Positions 1-8,626 of a DNA stretch of 64,000 bases are shown piece by piece. Source of the stretch: Actinomycetospora sp. NBRC 106375 (GTDB lineage: Bacteria; Actinomycetota; Actinomycetes; Mycobacteriales; Pseudonocardiaceae). Position numbers and translations under genes: made by a program. The notes under the pieces are model-generated. The model made no database searches, had not been told where the DNA came from, and worked only from the letters and a program-made list of their open reading frames with translations. The stretch spans positions 1-64,000 of the forward strand of contig NZ_BSTS01000013.1 in assembly GCF_030269665.1 (NCBI RefSeq), in the 5' to 3' direction. How positions within the stretch are numbered: position 1 is the first letter of the stretch; each line of letters begins with the position of its first letter.

Positions 1-98
1 TGCTCCAGCCGCGCGAACCAGTCCCGGCGCCGCGAGCGTTCGGCGACCTGCAGGGCTGCGAGCGCGGCACGTTCCCGCTCCCCCAGGTCGTCGCTCAT
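1..98 (-). CDS. Partial hypothetical protein (N-terminus only)
   Basis: The first 32 codons of a minus-strand gene run off the left edge. The readable start is MSDDLGERER, followed by an Arg/Ala-rich stretch and DWFARLE. The composition suggests a charged amphipathic helix; no family is recognisable from so short a piece. The ATG at 98 is supported by a -10-like hexamer seven bases upstream, the usual spacing of an actinobacterial leaderless start. It diverges from the amidohydrolase at 342. Function unknown. Confidence 0.5.
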   Translation of the reverse strand, partial: MSDDLGERERAALAALQVAERSRRRDWFARLE

Positions 99-105
99 GT
101 GTTCG

Positions 106-111
106 AGTGTA
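106..111 (-). promoter_or_regulatory. Candidate leaderless -10 hexamer
   Basis: On the minus strand TACACT lies exactly 7 nt before the ATG at 98. Actinobacterial leaderless transcripts typically show a TAnnnT hexamer at this distance with the start codon at +1. No convincing -35 was found. The call rests on spacing and hexamer only. Confidence 0.35.
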
Positions 112-341
112 CCCGACACCGGCGACAGACGCGACGCAGGACGACAAACACCTACGTACGCGACAGCGGCGACCACGCGGGCAGCACGTTCCGCACCCCG
201 ATCCACTCTCGGACCTGCCGAACGTGCCGCTCGCGTCCCCGGCGCACCGACAACGCCGCCCGCCACGGCCGCGGCCGGGCAACCGAGCACGAGCCGGACG
301 CCGGCCCTGCCGGACGGTCCGAACGAGCGCAGGGTGGCGTC

Positions 342-1367
342 ATGGAGTTGATCTGCATCGAGGAGCACACCGTCGACGGCGACATCCGGGCGGCCGCCGG
401 GCCGGCGCTGGAGCGCGAGGCGCCTTACCTGGACCGCCAGCTCGGGTCGGGCGCCGGCGACGACACCACGGCGGACCGCCCCGTCCCGGTGCGCATGGAC
501 CTGGCCCTCGAACGGGCGCAGGACCTCGGCGCGGGCCGCATCGCGGCGATGGACGCGCACGGCATCGACGTGCAGGTCGTGTCGTACAGCAGCCCCGCCC
601 AGCTCGTGCCCGACGCCGATGCCGTCCGGTTGACGCGGGCCGCGAACGACCGCCTCGCGGCGGCCGCCGCCGCGTACCCCGACCGGCTCGCCGGCTTCGC
701 CGTCCTGCCATGGCAGCACCCGCAGGCCGCCGCCGACGAGCTCGAGCGCACGGTGCGGGAGCTCGGGATGTGCGGGGCGCTGATCGTCGGACGACCGGGC
801 ACGACGTTCTTCGACGACCCGCGCCACAGCCCCGCCCTCGAGAAGGCCGCGGCCCTCGGCGTCCCGCTCTACCTGCACCCGTTCGCGCCCCTGCCGCAGG
901 TGCAGGAGCCGTACTACGGCGGGTTCGCCGACGAGGTGTCCGCGACCCTCTCGCTCGCCGGCTGGGGCTGGCACCACGAGGCCGGCGTCCACGTCCTGCG
1001 GATGATCCTGGGCGGGGTGTTCGAGCGGATCCCGGGCCTCCAGGTGATCAGCGGCCACTGGGGCGAGATGGTGCCGTGGTTCCTGCCGCGCCTCGACGAT
1101 GCCCTCCCGTCGCGGGCGACCGGTCTCTCCGGGTCGATCAGCGAGATCTACCGCGAGCACGTCTGGGTCACGCCGAGCGGGATGTTCCACGCCGGCCAGC
1201 TCGCGTTCGTCCGCGACGTCGTCGGGCTCGACCGCGTGATGTGGTCGGTCGACCACCCGTACCTGACGATGGACGGCACCCGCGGGTTCCTCGACGGCGC
1301 CGACCTCACCGACGACGAGCGCCACGCCGTCACCCACGGCAACGCGAAGGCCCTGCTCGGGCTCTGA
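342..1367 (+). CDS. Amidohydrolase family 2 protein (ACMSD-like TIM barrel)
   Basis: A 341-residue protein of the amidohydrolase-2 family, metal-dependent TIM-barrel hydrolases or decarboxylases that act on aromatic and ring-cleavage acids. The frame stays open upstream, but ATG 342 follows an AGGGTGG-type ribosome site and begins with the expected strand-1 segment MELICIEEH. Visible metal/active-site positions are the EEH near residue 8, His179 (YLHPF), His239 (ISGHWGE) and Asp304 (WSVDHP). The first-strand DxH is replaced by EEH, as in several decarboxylase-type members. It stands alone, so the substrate is open; an aromatic acid decarboxylase or lactone hydrolase is a reasonable guess. Confidence 0.8.
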   Translation: MELICIEEHTVDGDIRAAAGPALEREAPYLDRQLGSGAGDDTTADRPVPVRMDLALERAQDLGAGRIAAMDAHGIDVQVVSYSSPAQLVPDADAVRLTRAANDRLAAAAAAYPDRLAGFAVLPWQHPQAAADELERTVRELGMCGALIVGRPGTTFFDDPRHSPALEKAAALGVPLYLHPFAPLPQVQEPYYGGFADEVSATLSLAGWGWHHEAGVHVLRMILGGVFERIPGLQVISGHWGEMVPWFLPRLDDALPSRATGLSGSISEIYREHVWVTPSGMFHAGQLAFVRDVVGLDRVMWSVDHPYLTMDGTRGFLDGADLTDDERHAVTHGNAKALLGL

Positions 1368-1393
1368 CCGTCGCCGATGATCGTGGCGGCTTT

Positions 1394-1412
1394 CCTGACG
1401 CTGAGCGTCAGG
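1394..1412. repeat. 19-bp perfect palindrome
   Basis: CCTGACGCT, one G, then AGCGTCAGG: two perfect 9-bp arms with a 1-nt centre in the 197-bp gap between the convergent amidohydrolase and kinase genes. The 1-nt loop makes a simple RNA terminator unlikely. It may be an operator or a dispersed palindromic repeat. No second copy was noticed in the window. Confidence 0.5.
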
Positions 1413-1564
1413 GTGGACGCCAGGCTGACAACCCCGCCGGCGCGCCGACCGCACGAGAGCACGGCGTGTCGCGTCGGCGAGGATGTGGCGATCCTGGCGT
1501 CACACGCCAGCAAAGCCGCATTGCTCGAACACCCCGGGCCTCGCAGACCCCCCCCCGGAACACC

Positions 1565-2137
1565 TCAGGACCCCGCCAGGGCCGCGCGGAGCTGGGGGTC
1601 GAGGGGGGCGGTGGTGTCGACGGCGAGGTGGGGGACCGGCGGGGGCGTGGCGGGGCGCATGCGGGCGACGAAGAGGTCGAACGCGGCGAGCTTGCCGGCG
1701 TCCTGCGCGCGGCCCCGGGCCTCGAGGCGACGGCGCAGGGTGGTGGGGTCGCAGGAGGCCCAGACGAGACGGACGGGGTCGCCGCCGAGCTCGTCCACCC
1801 ACGCCGACCACCGCGCGGGGTCCCGGATGAGGCCCGTGAACGGCGCGCTGAGCAGCACGGGGCACCCGCGCTCGCGGATCTCCCGCGCGACGGACGTCAT
1901 CCCGCCGTACTCGTGGGCCTTGACGTGCTCGTCGTACCAGTCGCCCTCGCGCTCGCCGTCCGGGCGCCCGGCCGCCGCGAGCGTGGCGGCGACGAACCCG
2001 CCGTAGAGCGTGTCCTTGTCGAGCAGCGCCGGCACCGGGCCTCCGACATCCCGCAGCAGGGCCAGCAGCCGGTCGGCCACCGTGCTCTTCCCCGCGCCCG
2101 GCGCCCCGGCCACGACCCACAGGTCCGCGGGCCTCAC
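1565..2137 (-). CDS. P-loop AAA/kinase-like ATPase (zeta-toxin/shikimate-kinase fold)
   Basis: A 190-residue P-loop protein. The Walker A motif GAPGAGKST lies near residues 10-18, followed by a DKD motif, the arrangement of small phosphotransferases (gluconate/shikimate kinase, chloramphenicol phosphotransferase, zeta-like). The true substrate cannot be told. The start chosen is the GTG at 2137, because its GTGA overlaps the TGA of the upstream K+ channel gene by four bases, which implies translational coupling. The frame is open far upstream of this point but is only the complement of other genes there. Confidence 0.7.
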   Translation of the reverse strand: MRPADLWVVAGAPGAGKSTVADRLLALLRDVGGPVPALLDKDTLYGGFVAATLAAAGRPDGEREGDWYDEHVKAHEYGGMTSVAREIRERGCPVLLSAPFTGLIRDPARWSAWVDELGGDPVRLVWASCDPTTLRRRLEARGRAQDAGKLAAFDLFVARMRPATPPPVPHLAVDTTAPLDPQLRAALAGS

Positions 2138-2685
2138 GGGCCGGCCTCCGGGCCCTGGCTGCGGCGCCGGCGGCCCCGCTCGACGGCGTCCAGCACGGCG
2201 CGCAGCACCAGGCCGATGATCAGCAGGTCGCCGACCATCTGCACGGTGACGACGATGCGCGTCGACTCGGCGAGCGCCGCGATGTCGCCGAACCCGACCG
2301 TCGCGAACACGGTCACGGCGAAGTAGAGCGCGTCGGTGCGGGTCAGCGGCTCCGTGAACGCCGCCGGGTCGGCATCGGAGGCGAGGACGTAGACCGCCGC
2401 GAAGAGCAGGAGGAAGGCCGGGATCGCCAGCGCGAGCGTCTCGAACGCCCGCAGGCCGGGGTAGGGGGCCCGGACGATGGCCCGCAGCTGCCACACGAGC
2501 ACCACACCGAGCGCGACCAGGCCCGCGACCAGCGTCAGCCCGGTGACCGCGGCGGACTCCAGGGTCAGCGGGAGCAGGTAGTACACGACCACCAGTGCCG
2601 TGACGGTCAGCGTGGCGCGGACCAGCGACAGGGCGGTGTCCCGGCGCGGGGCGAGGGAGAAGGGCGGGTGCCCCGGGCTGCTCAC
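2134..2685 (-). CDS. Two-TM potassium channel family protein
   Basis: An ion channel of the Ion_trans_2 (PF07885) type. A hydrophobic N-terminal half with two or three membrane segments precedes a pore helix, the filter TVGFGD and a last membrane helix. TVGFGD matches the K+ selectivity signature TVGYGD with F for Y, a common bacterial variant. No cytoplasmic RCK/TrkA domain follows; the protein ends in a short Arg-rich tail. The start is uncertain: GTG 2685 (183 aa) follows a GCGGGG site, and an in-frame ATG lies far upstream at 2874 but would add an uncharacteristic Arg/Cys-rich leader. It is coupled to the P-loop kinase downstream. Confidence 0.75.
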   Translation of the reverse strand: MSSPGHPPFSLAPRRDTALSLVRATLTVTALVVVYYLLPLTLESAAVTGLTLVAGLVALGVVLVWQLRAIVRAPYPGLRAFETLALAIPAFLLLFAAVYVLASDADPAAFTEPLTRTDALYFAVTVFATVGFGDIAALAESTRIVVTVQMVGDLLIIGLVLRAVLDAVERGRRRRSQGPEAGP

Positions 2686-2812
2686 ACCCCGCAGCGCACC
2701 GCATGCGGACCGTCGACACCAGCAACCGCGGCGGCGCGTGTCGTGACGATCCGGACCCGCAGGATGTCCCGGCACGGGCCGTCGGTGCGCCAGGATCATC
2801 GCCGGAGCAGTC

Positions 2813-2862
2813 GCAGAGAAGTCGCGGAACAGAACGCCAGCCGCAGGGAAATCGCGGACCAG
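2813..2862. repeat. Two 20-bp direct repeats, 30-bp period
   Basis: GCAGAGAAGTCGCGGAACAG (2813-2832) and GCAGGGAAATCGCGGACCAG (2843-2862) match at 17 of 20 positions with starts exactly 30 bp apart, about three helical turns. They lie just upstream of the metallopeptidase start at 2897, in the divergent gap with the K+ channel gene. Same-face spacing suits an activator or repressor that binds tandem sites. Confidence 0.45.
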
Positions 2863-2896
2863 CCGCGAGGACAACGACCGACCCGAGGGACGACGG

Positions 2897-3940
2897 ATGC
2901 GCTACAACGACGACGCCGAGCTCGACGCGTCCGAGGTCACCGACGCGCGGGGCGAGGGCGGCGGCGGCTCGGCCGGGTTCGGCGGCGGGTTCGGCGGCGG
3001 GGGCGGCGGGGGGATGGGCGGCGGCCTGCTCCCGCTGCTCCTCGGGCTGCTCTTCCGCGGGCGCAGCGGCAAGGTCAGCTGGGTCCTCATCGTGGTGGTG
3101 GTCGTCGGCTTCCTCGCGTTCCAGTTCCTCGGCGGGGGCACGGGAAGCACCACCAACTCCACGGGCTCGTCCGTCACGGGCGGCTTCGGCCAGCCCGGCG
3201 GCCCGGCGGTGGCCGGCACCTCGCAGCTCGCGAGCACCTGCCGCACGGGCGCCGACGCGAACCGCAACCCCGACTGCGCGATCGTCGCGGACATCAACTC
3301 GATCCAGGCCTACTGGACCGGCGGTGGCTACGCCGCGGTCGCCCCGACCGTGCGCGGCGCGCAGCCGCGGTACACGAACGTCGACACCAAGTTCTTCACC
3401 GGCACGGTGAACACCCGCTGCGGCAGCGCCGACTCGAGCGCCGGGCCGTTCTACTGCCCGGCCGACGACCTCGTGTACATCGACCTGAGCTTCTACGACC
3501 AGCTGCGCCAGCAGTTCGGGGCCCAGGGCGGCGGGCTCACCAACGCCTACGTCCTGGCCCACGAGTACGGCCACCACGTCCAGGACCTGCTCGGCACCGA
3601 GGCGGCGGTGCGCACTCGGCAGGGCGCGACGTCGGACTCCGTGCGCCTCGAGCTGCAGGCCGACTGCTACGCCGGGGTCTGGATGAACCACGCCGCGCAG
3701 CCCGCGGCCGGCCGGCCGGCGTTCTTCACCGAGATCACCCAGGCCGACCTCGACGGCGCGATCGACGCGGCGCAGCGCATCGGCGACGACTACATCCAGG
3801 GCCGGCTCGGCGGCGGCACCGTCGACCCGGACTCGTTCACCCACGGCACCTCGGCCCAGCGCAAGAAGTGGCTCACGACCGGCTACACGACCGGCGACCC
3901 CACGCGGTGCGACACGTTCCGGACGAACGACCTGGGGTGA
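2897..3940 (+). CDS. Membrane-anchored neutral zinc metallopeptidase (YpfJ family)
   Basis: A 347-residue member of the neutral zinc metallopeptidase family PF04228 (YpfJ-like). A Gly-rich cytoplasmic leader (about residues 20-43) precedes one membrane helix (61-79), so the catalytic domain should be extracytoplasmic. The zinc site HEYGHH is at 222-227, with the downstream Glu in ELQAD (Glu252). Paired Cys in the outer domain may form disulfides. ATG 2897 follows GAGGGACGACGG. It is monocistronic, with a tandem repeat in its upstream region. The in vivo substrate of this family is not known. Confidence 0.88.
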   Translation: MRYNDDAELDASEVTDARGEGGGGSAGFGGGFGGGGGGGMGGGLLPLLLGLLFRGRSGKVSWVLIVVVVVGFLAFQFLGGGTGSTTNSTGSSVTGGFGQPGGPAVAGTSQLASTCRTGADANRNPDCAIVADINSIQAYWTGGGYAAVAPTVRGAQPRYTNVDTKFFTGTVNTRCGSADSSAGPFYCPADDLVYIDLSFYDQLRQQFGAQGGGLTNAYVLAHEYGHHVQDLLGTEAAVRTRQGATSDSVRLELQADCYAGVWMNHAAQPAAGRPAFFTEITQADLDGAIDAAQRIGDDYIQGRLGGGTVDPDSFTHGTSAQRKKWLTTGYTTGDPTRCDTFRTNDLG

Positions 3941-4063
3941 CTCCCGCCGATCCGCCGGCTTGACCGATGCGGTGGGGCCATCGGGCGGTAGTCGACCGAC
4001 CACGTCCCGTTGCACCCTCGGGGGTGAGGCGCGTCACGCGCCGGGACGACGAGGAGGACGCCG

Positions 4064-5701
4064 ATGTCCGAGGCCGTGTCCACCGATCTCGACGCCGTGG
4101 TGGTGGGAGCCGGGTTCTCCGGGCTCTACATGCTCCACCGCCTGCGCGACACCCTCGGGATGTCGGCGCTGGTGATCGAGACCGCCGACGACGTGGGCGG
4201 CACCTGGTACTGGAACCGCTACCCGGGGGCGCGCTGCGACTCCGAGAGCTACTTCTACAGCTTCTCCGACCGCCTCTCCGAGGATCTCCTCGAGGAGTGG
4301 ACCTGGACCGAGCGCTTCGCCGGCCAGCCGGAGATCCTGCGCTACCTCCAGACCGTCGCCGAGCGCTTCGACCTGCGCCGTGACATCCGTTTCGGCACCA
4401 CCGTCACCGCCGCGTCCTGGGACGAGGACGCCGGCCGCTGGCAGGTCGACACCGACGCCGGGGACCGCCTCACCGCCCGCTTCCTGATCACCGCGGTCGG
4501 CTGCCTGTCGACGACGAACCTGCCCGAGTTCCCCGGCCGCGACAGCTTCCGCGGCCCGACGTTCCACACCGGGCTCTGGCCGCACGAGGGCGTCGACTTC
4601 ACCGGGCAGCGGGTCGCCGTGATCGGCACCGGCGCCACGGGCGTCCAGCTCATCCCCGAGGTCGCCGAGCAGGCGGCGCACGTCACCGTCTTCCAGCGCA
4701 CCCCGAACTACGACATCGCGGGCGGGAACCACCCGGTCACCCCCGAGTTCGACCGGCGGATCAAGGACGAGTACCGCGCGATCTGGGCGCGCACGCGCGA
4801 CACGGCCTTCGGCTTCCCCTACGACGTGGCCGAGCGGACGGCGCTCTCGGTGCCCGAGGACGAGCGCCGGGAGATCTTCGAGGAGGCGTGGGCGCAGGGC
4901 GGCTTCCGGCTCGGGACGACGTTCAACGACCTGCTCCTCGACGCCGACGCCAACGAGACGGCCGCCGAGTTCCTCCGCAGCAAGATCCGGGAGCGGGTCG
5001 ACGATCCCGAGGTCGCCGAGATGCTCGCGCCGAAGGACCACCCGTTCTTCACCAAGCGCCCGCCGCTGGAGAACGGCTACTACGAGACCTACAACCGGGA
5101 GAACGTGACGCTGGTCGACGCCCGGCGCACGCCGATCGAGGAGATCACGCCCACCGGCGTGCGGACGGCCGACGGTGAGTACGAGGTCGACGCCATCGTG
5201 TACGCGACCGGCTTCGACGCGATGACCGGGACGCTGTTCCGGCTGAACATCACCGGGCGCGACGGGCTGGGCCTGGCCGACAAGTGGGCCGGGGGACCCC
5301 GGACCTATCTCGGGATCGCCAGCCGCGGCTTCCCGAACCTGTTCATGCTGACCGGCCCGCAGAGTCCGTCGGTGCTCTCCAACATGGTGGTGTCGATCGA
5401 GCAGCACGTCGACTGGGTCGCCGACTGCCTGCGCCACCTCCGCGAGCAGGGCGTCGAGCAGATCGAGCCGGTCGCCGAGGCCGAGGACGGCTGGGTCGCC
5501 CACCACGACGAGGTGACCGACGCGACGCTGCTGCCGCGGGCGAACTCGTGGTGGGTCGGGGCCAACATCCCGGGCAAGCACCGCAGCCTGTACCCGTACG
5601 TCGGCGGCGTCGGCGTGTACCGGGGCATCTGCGACGACGTCGCGGCCAAGGGCTACGAGGGGTTCGCGCTCAGCGGGGCGGGCGCGACGGCGGCGGTCTG
5701 A
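4064..5701 (+). CDS. Type I Baeyer-Villiger / flavin-containing monooxygenase
   Basis: A 545-residue FAD- and NADPH-dependent monooxygenase that inserts one oxygen next to a ketone. The FAD Rossmann motif GAGFSG is at residues 15-20, and GTWYWNRYPG follows as in cyclohexanone monooxygenase. The BVMO fingerprint FxGxxxHxxxWP is fully met at 162-173 (FRGPTFHTGLWP), and the NADPH motif GTGATG begins at 188. Length is that of cyclohexanone-type enzymes. ATG 4064 follows GAGGAGG. It stands alone between a protease and a small unknown gene, so the physiological ketone (cyclic, steroid or terpenoid) cannot be read from context. Confidence 0.92.
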   Translation: MSEAVSTDLDAVVVGAGFSGLYMLHRLRDTLGMSALVIETADDVGGTWYWNRYPGARCDSESYFYSFSDRLSEDLLEEWTWTERFAGQPEILRYLQTVAERFDLRRDIRFGTTVTAASWDEDAGRWQVDTDAGDRLTARFLITAVGCLSTTNLPEFPGRDSFRGPTFHTGLWPHEGVDFTGQRVAVIGTGATGVQLIPEVAEQAAHVTVFQRTPNYDIAGGNHPVTPEFDRRIKDEYRAIWARTRDTAFGFPYDVAERTALSVPEDERREIFEEAWAQGGFRLGTTFNDLLLDADANETAAEFLRSKIRERVDDPEVAEMLAPKDHPFFTKRPPLENGYYETYNRENVTLVDARRTPIEEITPTGVRTADGEYEVDAIVYATGFDAMTGTLFRLNITGRDGLGLADKWAGGPRTYLGIASRGFPNLFMLTGPQSPSVLSNMVVSIEQHVDWVADCLRHLREQGVEQIEPVAEAEDGWVAHHDEVTDATLLPRANSWWVGANIPGKHRSLYPYVGGVGVYRGICDDVAAKGYEGFALSGAGATAAV

Positions 5702-5819
5702 GCCCGGGGGAGGCCGCCTGACCGCACGGGAGGAACCGTCGTTGCCTCCGGCCGCGTCGCTCGTTCACCGGGTGACGCCGGTTCGTGCGGGCGTCCTCAC
5801 CCGCGAGGGAGCGTCGGCG

Positions 5820-6182
5820 ATGGGACACCACAGCAAGGGGCGGCCGGGCCGCCGCGCCGTGCCGTCGTCACCCGATCCCGAGCCCGCACCGCCGCCCGCT
5901 CCAGCGCCTGCCCCCGCGGCACCCGCCCGGCCGGCGCCGAGCACGGCGAGCGGCGTGGGCGGCCGCGACCTCGAGGACCTCGCCGACGCCGCCCGCGCGG
6001 CCCGCCGCACGGGCTGGCCGTTCGGCGTCGAGGTGCTGGCCTCGGCGGACACCCGCGGCAACCCGTCGGCGTTCCCGTGCCTGCCCACGACGCCGACGGC
6101 GCAGCCGCCCGCGGGCCCGAAGCCCCGCCGCTTCGCGACCCACCAGCCGACCGCCCCGTTCGAGGCGATCCGCACGGCCTGA
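5820..6182 (+). CDS. Small Pro/Ala-rich hypothetical protein
   Basis: A 120-residue protein with an N-terminal basic segment (MGHHSKGRPGRR), a low-complexity Pro/Ala region near residues 18-45 and a more ordered C-terminal half. There is no signal peptide or membrane helix. The ATG at 5820 is preferred over an in-frame start at 5742, because GAGGGA precedes it and the extra N-terminus looks like leader DNA. It converges on the MFS gene at 6198. Function unknown. Confidence 0.5.
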   Translation: MGHHSKGRPGRRAVPSSPDPEPAPPPAPAPAPAAPARPAPSTASGVGGRDLEDLADAARAARRTGWPFGVEVLASADTRGNPSAFPCLPTTPTAQPPAGPKPRRFATHQPTAPFEAIRTA

Positions 6183-6197
6183 AGAGACAAGGCCTGA

Positions 6198-7577
6198 TCA
6201 GGCCGCTGCGGGCTCCGGCGCCGTCGCCGTACGGCGCAGCTTCGTCCGCGGCCCGAAGAGGGCGACGACGATCGCGCCGACGACCCACGTCGCGGCGATG
6301 AACACGAAGACGCTCTGGTAGCCGCTGCCGTTGTAGAGCGCCGCGATGATCAGCGGCCCGGCGGCGTTGGAGAGCCGGCCGACGCCGTACGAGATGCCGG
6401 TGCCCAGCGAGCGGGTGCGGGTGTCGAACAGCTCGGGCGAGTAGGCGTACGCCAGGGCGGTGTAGCCGCGCTCGACGAGGTTGACCATGAAGCCGAACAC
6501 GACGATGAGCACCGGGTCGAAGGTCAGGCCGTAGAACAGCCCGCAGACCCCGATGACGGCGCCGAACACCGCCAGGCACCACTTGCGCTCGAACCGGTCG
6601 GTGACGGCGGCCGCGAGCAGGCAGCCCAGCGGCGCGCCGACGGTGGTGAGGGCGACGTAGAAGATCGAGTTCTCGACGCTGAAGCCCTGCTTCGCGAGCA
6701 GCGTCGGGGCCCAGCTCGAGTACCCGAAGAAGCCGATGGTCTGCGTGACCCACAGGACGCAGAGCAGCAGCACCGGGAGCAGGACGCGGCGGCGCAGCAG
6801 CACCCGGTACCACGGGTCGCCGTCCGGGGCGGTGCCCGCGGGCTGCTCGGGCAGCGCCGCCGGCTCGGGCAGCGGGCCCTTCTCGGCGGCGACGGAGGAC
6901 TCGATGTCGCGCAGGACGGCGTCGGCGCGCTCGTGCTCGCCGCGGCTCTCCAGCCAGCGCGGCGACTCGCGCAGGTGGCGCAGGAAGAACACGAAGAACA
7001 GCCCGAGCGCGCCCCAGAGGTAGACCAGGCGCCAGGACCAGTCCGACATCGGCACGACGAAGCTCGCGATGAGGCTGGTGGCCGGGGTGCCGCAGATGCC
7101 GATGGCGATCGCGTACGCCTGGTACTTGCCGCGCTTCGCGGCCGGGAACAGCTCGCTGACGTAGATCACCGCGACGACGGTCATGGCCGCGAGCCCGGCG
7201 GAGGTGAGGAACCGGAACACGCCGAGCGAGACGACGTCCCACGAGAACACCGACGTCAGCGAGAAGACGCCGAAGAGGACCACCGTGACGGTCAGCGCGC
7301 GCTTGCGTCCCACGCGGTCGGCGAGCGCGCCGGCGGCGATCGACCCGAGGAACATGCCGACGAACGACGTCGAGGTCACGTAGGCGACCTGGTTGACGGT
7401 GACGCCCCACAGCTTGAGCAGGCGCGGCGCCGTGACGGCGAAGGTGTTGATGTCGGCGAACTCGAAGAAGTACGCGAACGACACCGCCACCAGCGTCACG
7501 AGGTGGAAGCGCCCGATCGGGAGGCGGTCGAGCCGCTGCTGCGCCGTCGGCGCCGCGGGGGAGTCAGGCGTGGTCAT
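6198..7577 (-). CDS. MFS transporter, aromatic/organic-acid type
   Basis: A 459-residue, 12-TM major facilitator. The loop 2-3 signature GALADRVGRKRA is intact and a second copy occurs in the C-half (AVTDRFERKW). A hydrophilic loop of about 50 residues separates the halves. The start ATGA overlaps the stop of the LigI-like gene by four bases, preceded by GGAGGG inside that gene, so the two are translationally coupled. The context predicts uptake of a meta-cleavage pathway substrate or a dicarboxylated intermediate. Substrate class is inference; sugar-porter-like relatives exist. Confidence 0.85.
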   Translation of the reverse strand: MTTPDSPAAPTAQQRLDRLPIGRFHLVTLVAVSFAYFFEFADINTFAVTAPRLLKLWGVTVNQVAYVTSTSFVGMFLGSIAAGALADRVGRKRALTVTVVLFGVFSLTSVFSWDVVSLGVFRFLTSAGLAAMTVVAVIYVSELFPAAKRGKYQAYAIAIGICGTPATSLIASFVVPMSDWSWRLVYLWGALGLFFVFFLRHLRESPRWLESRGEHERADAVLRDIESSVAAEKGPLPEPAALPEQPAGTAPDGDPWYRVLLRRRVLLPVLLLCVLWVTQTIGFFGYSSWAPTLLAKQGFSVENSIFYVALTTVGAPLGCLLAAAVTDRFERKWCLAVFGAVIGVCGLFYGLTFDPVLIVVFGFMVNLVERGYTALAYAYSPELFDTRTRSLGTGISYGVGRLSNAAGPLIIAALYNGSGYQSVFVFIAATWVVGAIVVALFGPRTKLRRTATAPEPAAA

Positions 7578-8491
7578 GACGAGCCCTCCTCGGGCCAGTA
7601 CAGGCGCATCGGGTTGTCGACGAGCAGGCGGCGCCGCGCGTCGGCGTCCGGCGCGAGGTGGGCGACGTGGTCGACGAGCAGCCCGTCGTCGGGCATGTGG
7701 TCGGTGAGGTTCGGGTGGGGCCAGTCGGTGCCCCACAGCACGCGGTCGCCGTGCTCGGCCACGACGCGGCGGGCGAAGGGCACGACGTCGGTGTAGGCGT
7801 GCCGCTCGCCGTCGACGGCGGGCGGCCCGGTGACCGACAGGCGCTCCGGGCAGCCGACCTTGACCCACACGTCGTGGCGCTCGACGAACCGCAGGAAGCG
7901 CGCGAACTCGGGGCCGTCGGGGTCGCCGGTGACGTCGGGGCGGGCCATGTGGTCGACGACGACGGGCACCGGGAGCCGCGCGAGGACGTCCTCCATCCCG
8001 GGCAGGTCGGCCGCCTCGAGGTAGACCACGACGTGCCAGCCCAGCGGCGCGACCGCGGCGGCGACGGCCGCCATCTCGTCGGGCGTGGCGGCGTCGACGA
8101 GGCGCTTCAGGAAGGCGAACCGGACGCCCCGCACGCCGGCGTCGTCGAGCTCGCGCAGCTCGGCCGCGGTGACGTCGGGCCGCACCGTGGCGATCCCGCG
8201 GGCCCGCCCGCTGGCGGCGCGCACGGCGTCGGCCATCGCCCGGTTGTCCGCCCCGTGGCACGTCGCCTGCACGACGACCTGCCGGTCGAACCCGAGGTGG
8301 TCGCGCAGGGCGAACAGCTGCTCGCGGCCCGCGTCGGTCGGGGTGTACTTGCGCTCCGGGGCGTACGGGAAGACGTCGCCGGGCCCGAAGACGTGGCAGT
8401 GCGCGTCGACCGCACCCGGGGGCAGGGCGATCGTCGGACGCGACGGTGTCGGGTCCCAGGTCAGCCAGCCGGGGCTCGGCGTCGTCGGCAT
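7574..8491 (-). CDS. ligI: 2-pyrone-4,6-dicarboxylate lactonase (LigI-like)
   Basis: A 305-residue amidohydrolase strongly reminiscent of LigI of Sphingobium SYK-6, which hydrolyses 2-pyrone-4,6-dicarboxylate (PDC) to 4-oxalomesaconate in the protocatechuate 4,5-cleavage pathway. Recognisable blocks are VDAHCHVFGP, YAPERKYTP, ATCHGADN, FLKRLVDAA, VVVDHMARPDV, WGTDWPHPN and the C-terminal NPMRLYWPEE. Length equals the family's. ATG 8491 is chosen at the first family-like residue. It is the first gene of a minus-strand pair with the MFS gene, divergent from the AAHS transporter. A GntR-type site sits 73 bp upstream. Confidence 0.88.
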   Translation of the reverse strand: MPTTPSPGWLTWDPTPSRPTIALPPGAVDAHCHVFGPGDVFPYAPERKYTPTDAGREQLFALRDHLGFDRQVVVQATCHGADNRAMADAVRAASGRARGIATVRPDVTAAELRELDDAGVRGVRFAFLKRLVDAATPDEMAAVAAAVAPLGWHVVVYLEAADLPGMEDVLARLPVPVVVDHMARPDVTGDPDGPEFARFLRFVERHDVWVKVGCPERLSVTGPPAVDGERHAYTDVVPFARRVVAEHGDRVLWGTDWPHPNLTDHMPDDGLLVDHVAHLAPDADARRRLLVDNPMRLYWPEEGSS

Positions 8492-8563
8492 CGGAGCCAC
8501 TCTGCTCTCCCGTCGTCGTGGTGACCCGGGTGAGCTTCCCTGCCGACCCGGATCGGCGCAAGG

Positions 8564-8575
8564 ATTGTCAACAAT
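8564..8575. promoter_or_regulatory. GntR/FCD operator candidate, site 1
   Basis: ATTGT-CA-ACAAT is an inverted repeat in the gap between ligI and the AAHS transporter. Read on the minus strand it contains a perfect TTGACA, a possible -35 facing ligI, although no good -10 follows. A nearly identical element lies before the aldolase gene at 10698. FCD regulators commonly bind short TTGT..ACAA palindromes. Confidence 0.6.
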
Positions 8576-8588
8576 TTTGTGGTGACTC

Positions 8589-8617
8589 TTGTTGCCGATA
8601 TTGGTGAGCGCTAGCGT
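8589..8617 (+). promoter_or_regulatory. Candidate promoter for the AAHS transporter
   Basis: TTGTTG (8589-8594), a 17-bp spacer and TAGCGT (8612-8617) precede the ATG at 8627 by nine bases, so the transcript would be almost leaderless. This agrees with the lack of a ribosome site before that ATG. The palindrome at 8564 lies just upstream. Weak hexamers, so tentative. Confidence 0.3.
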
Positions 8618-8626
8618 CCCTCGACC

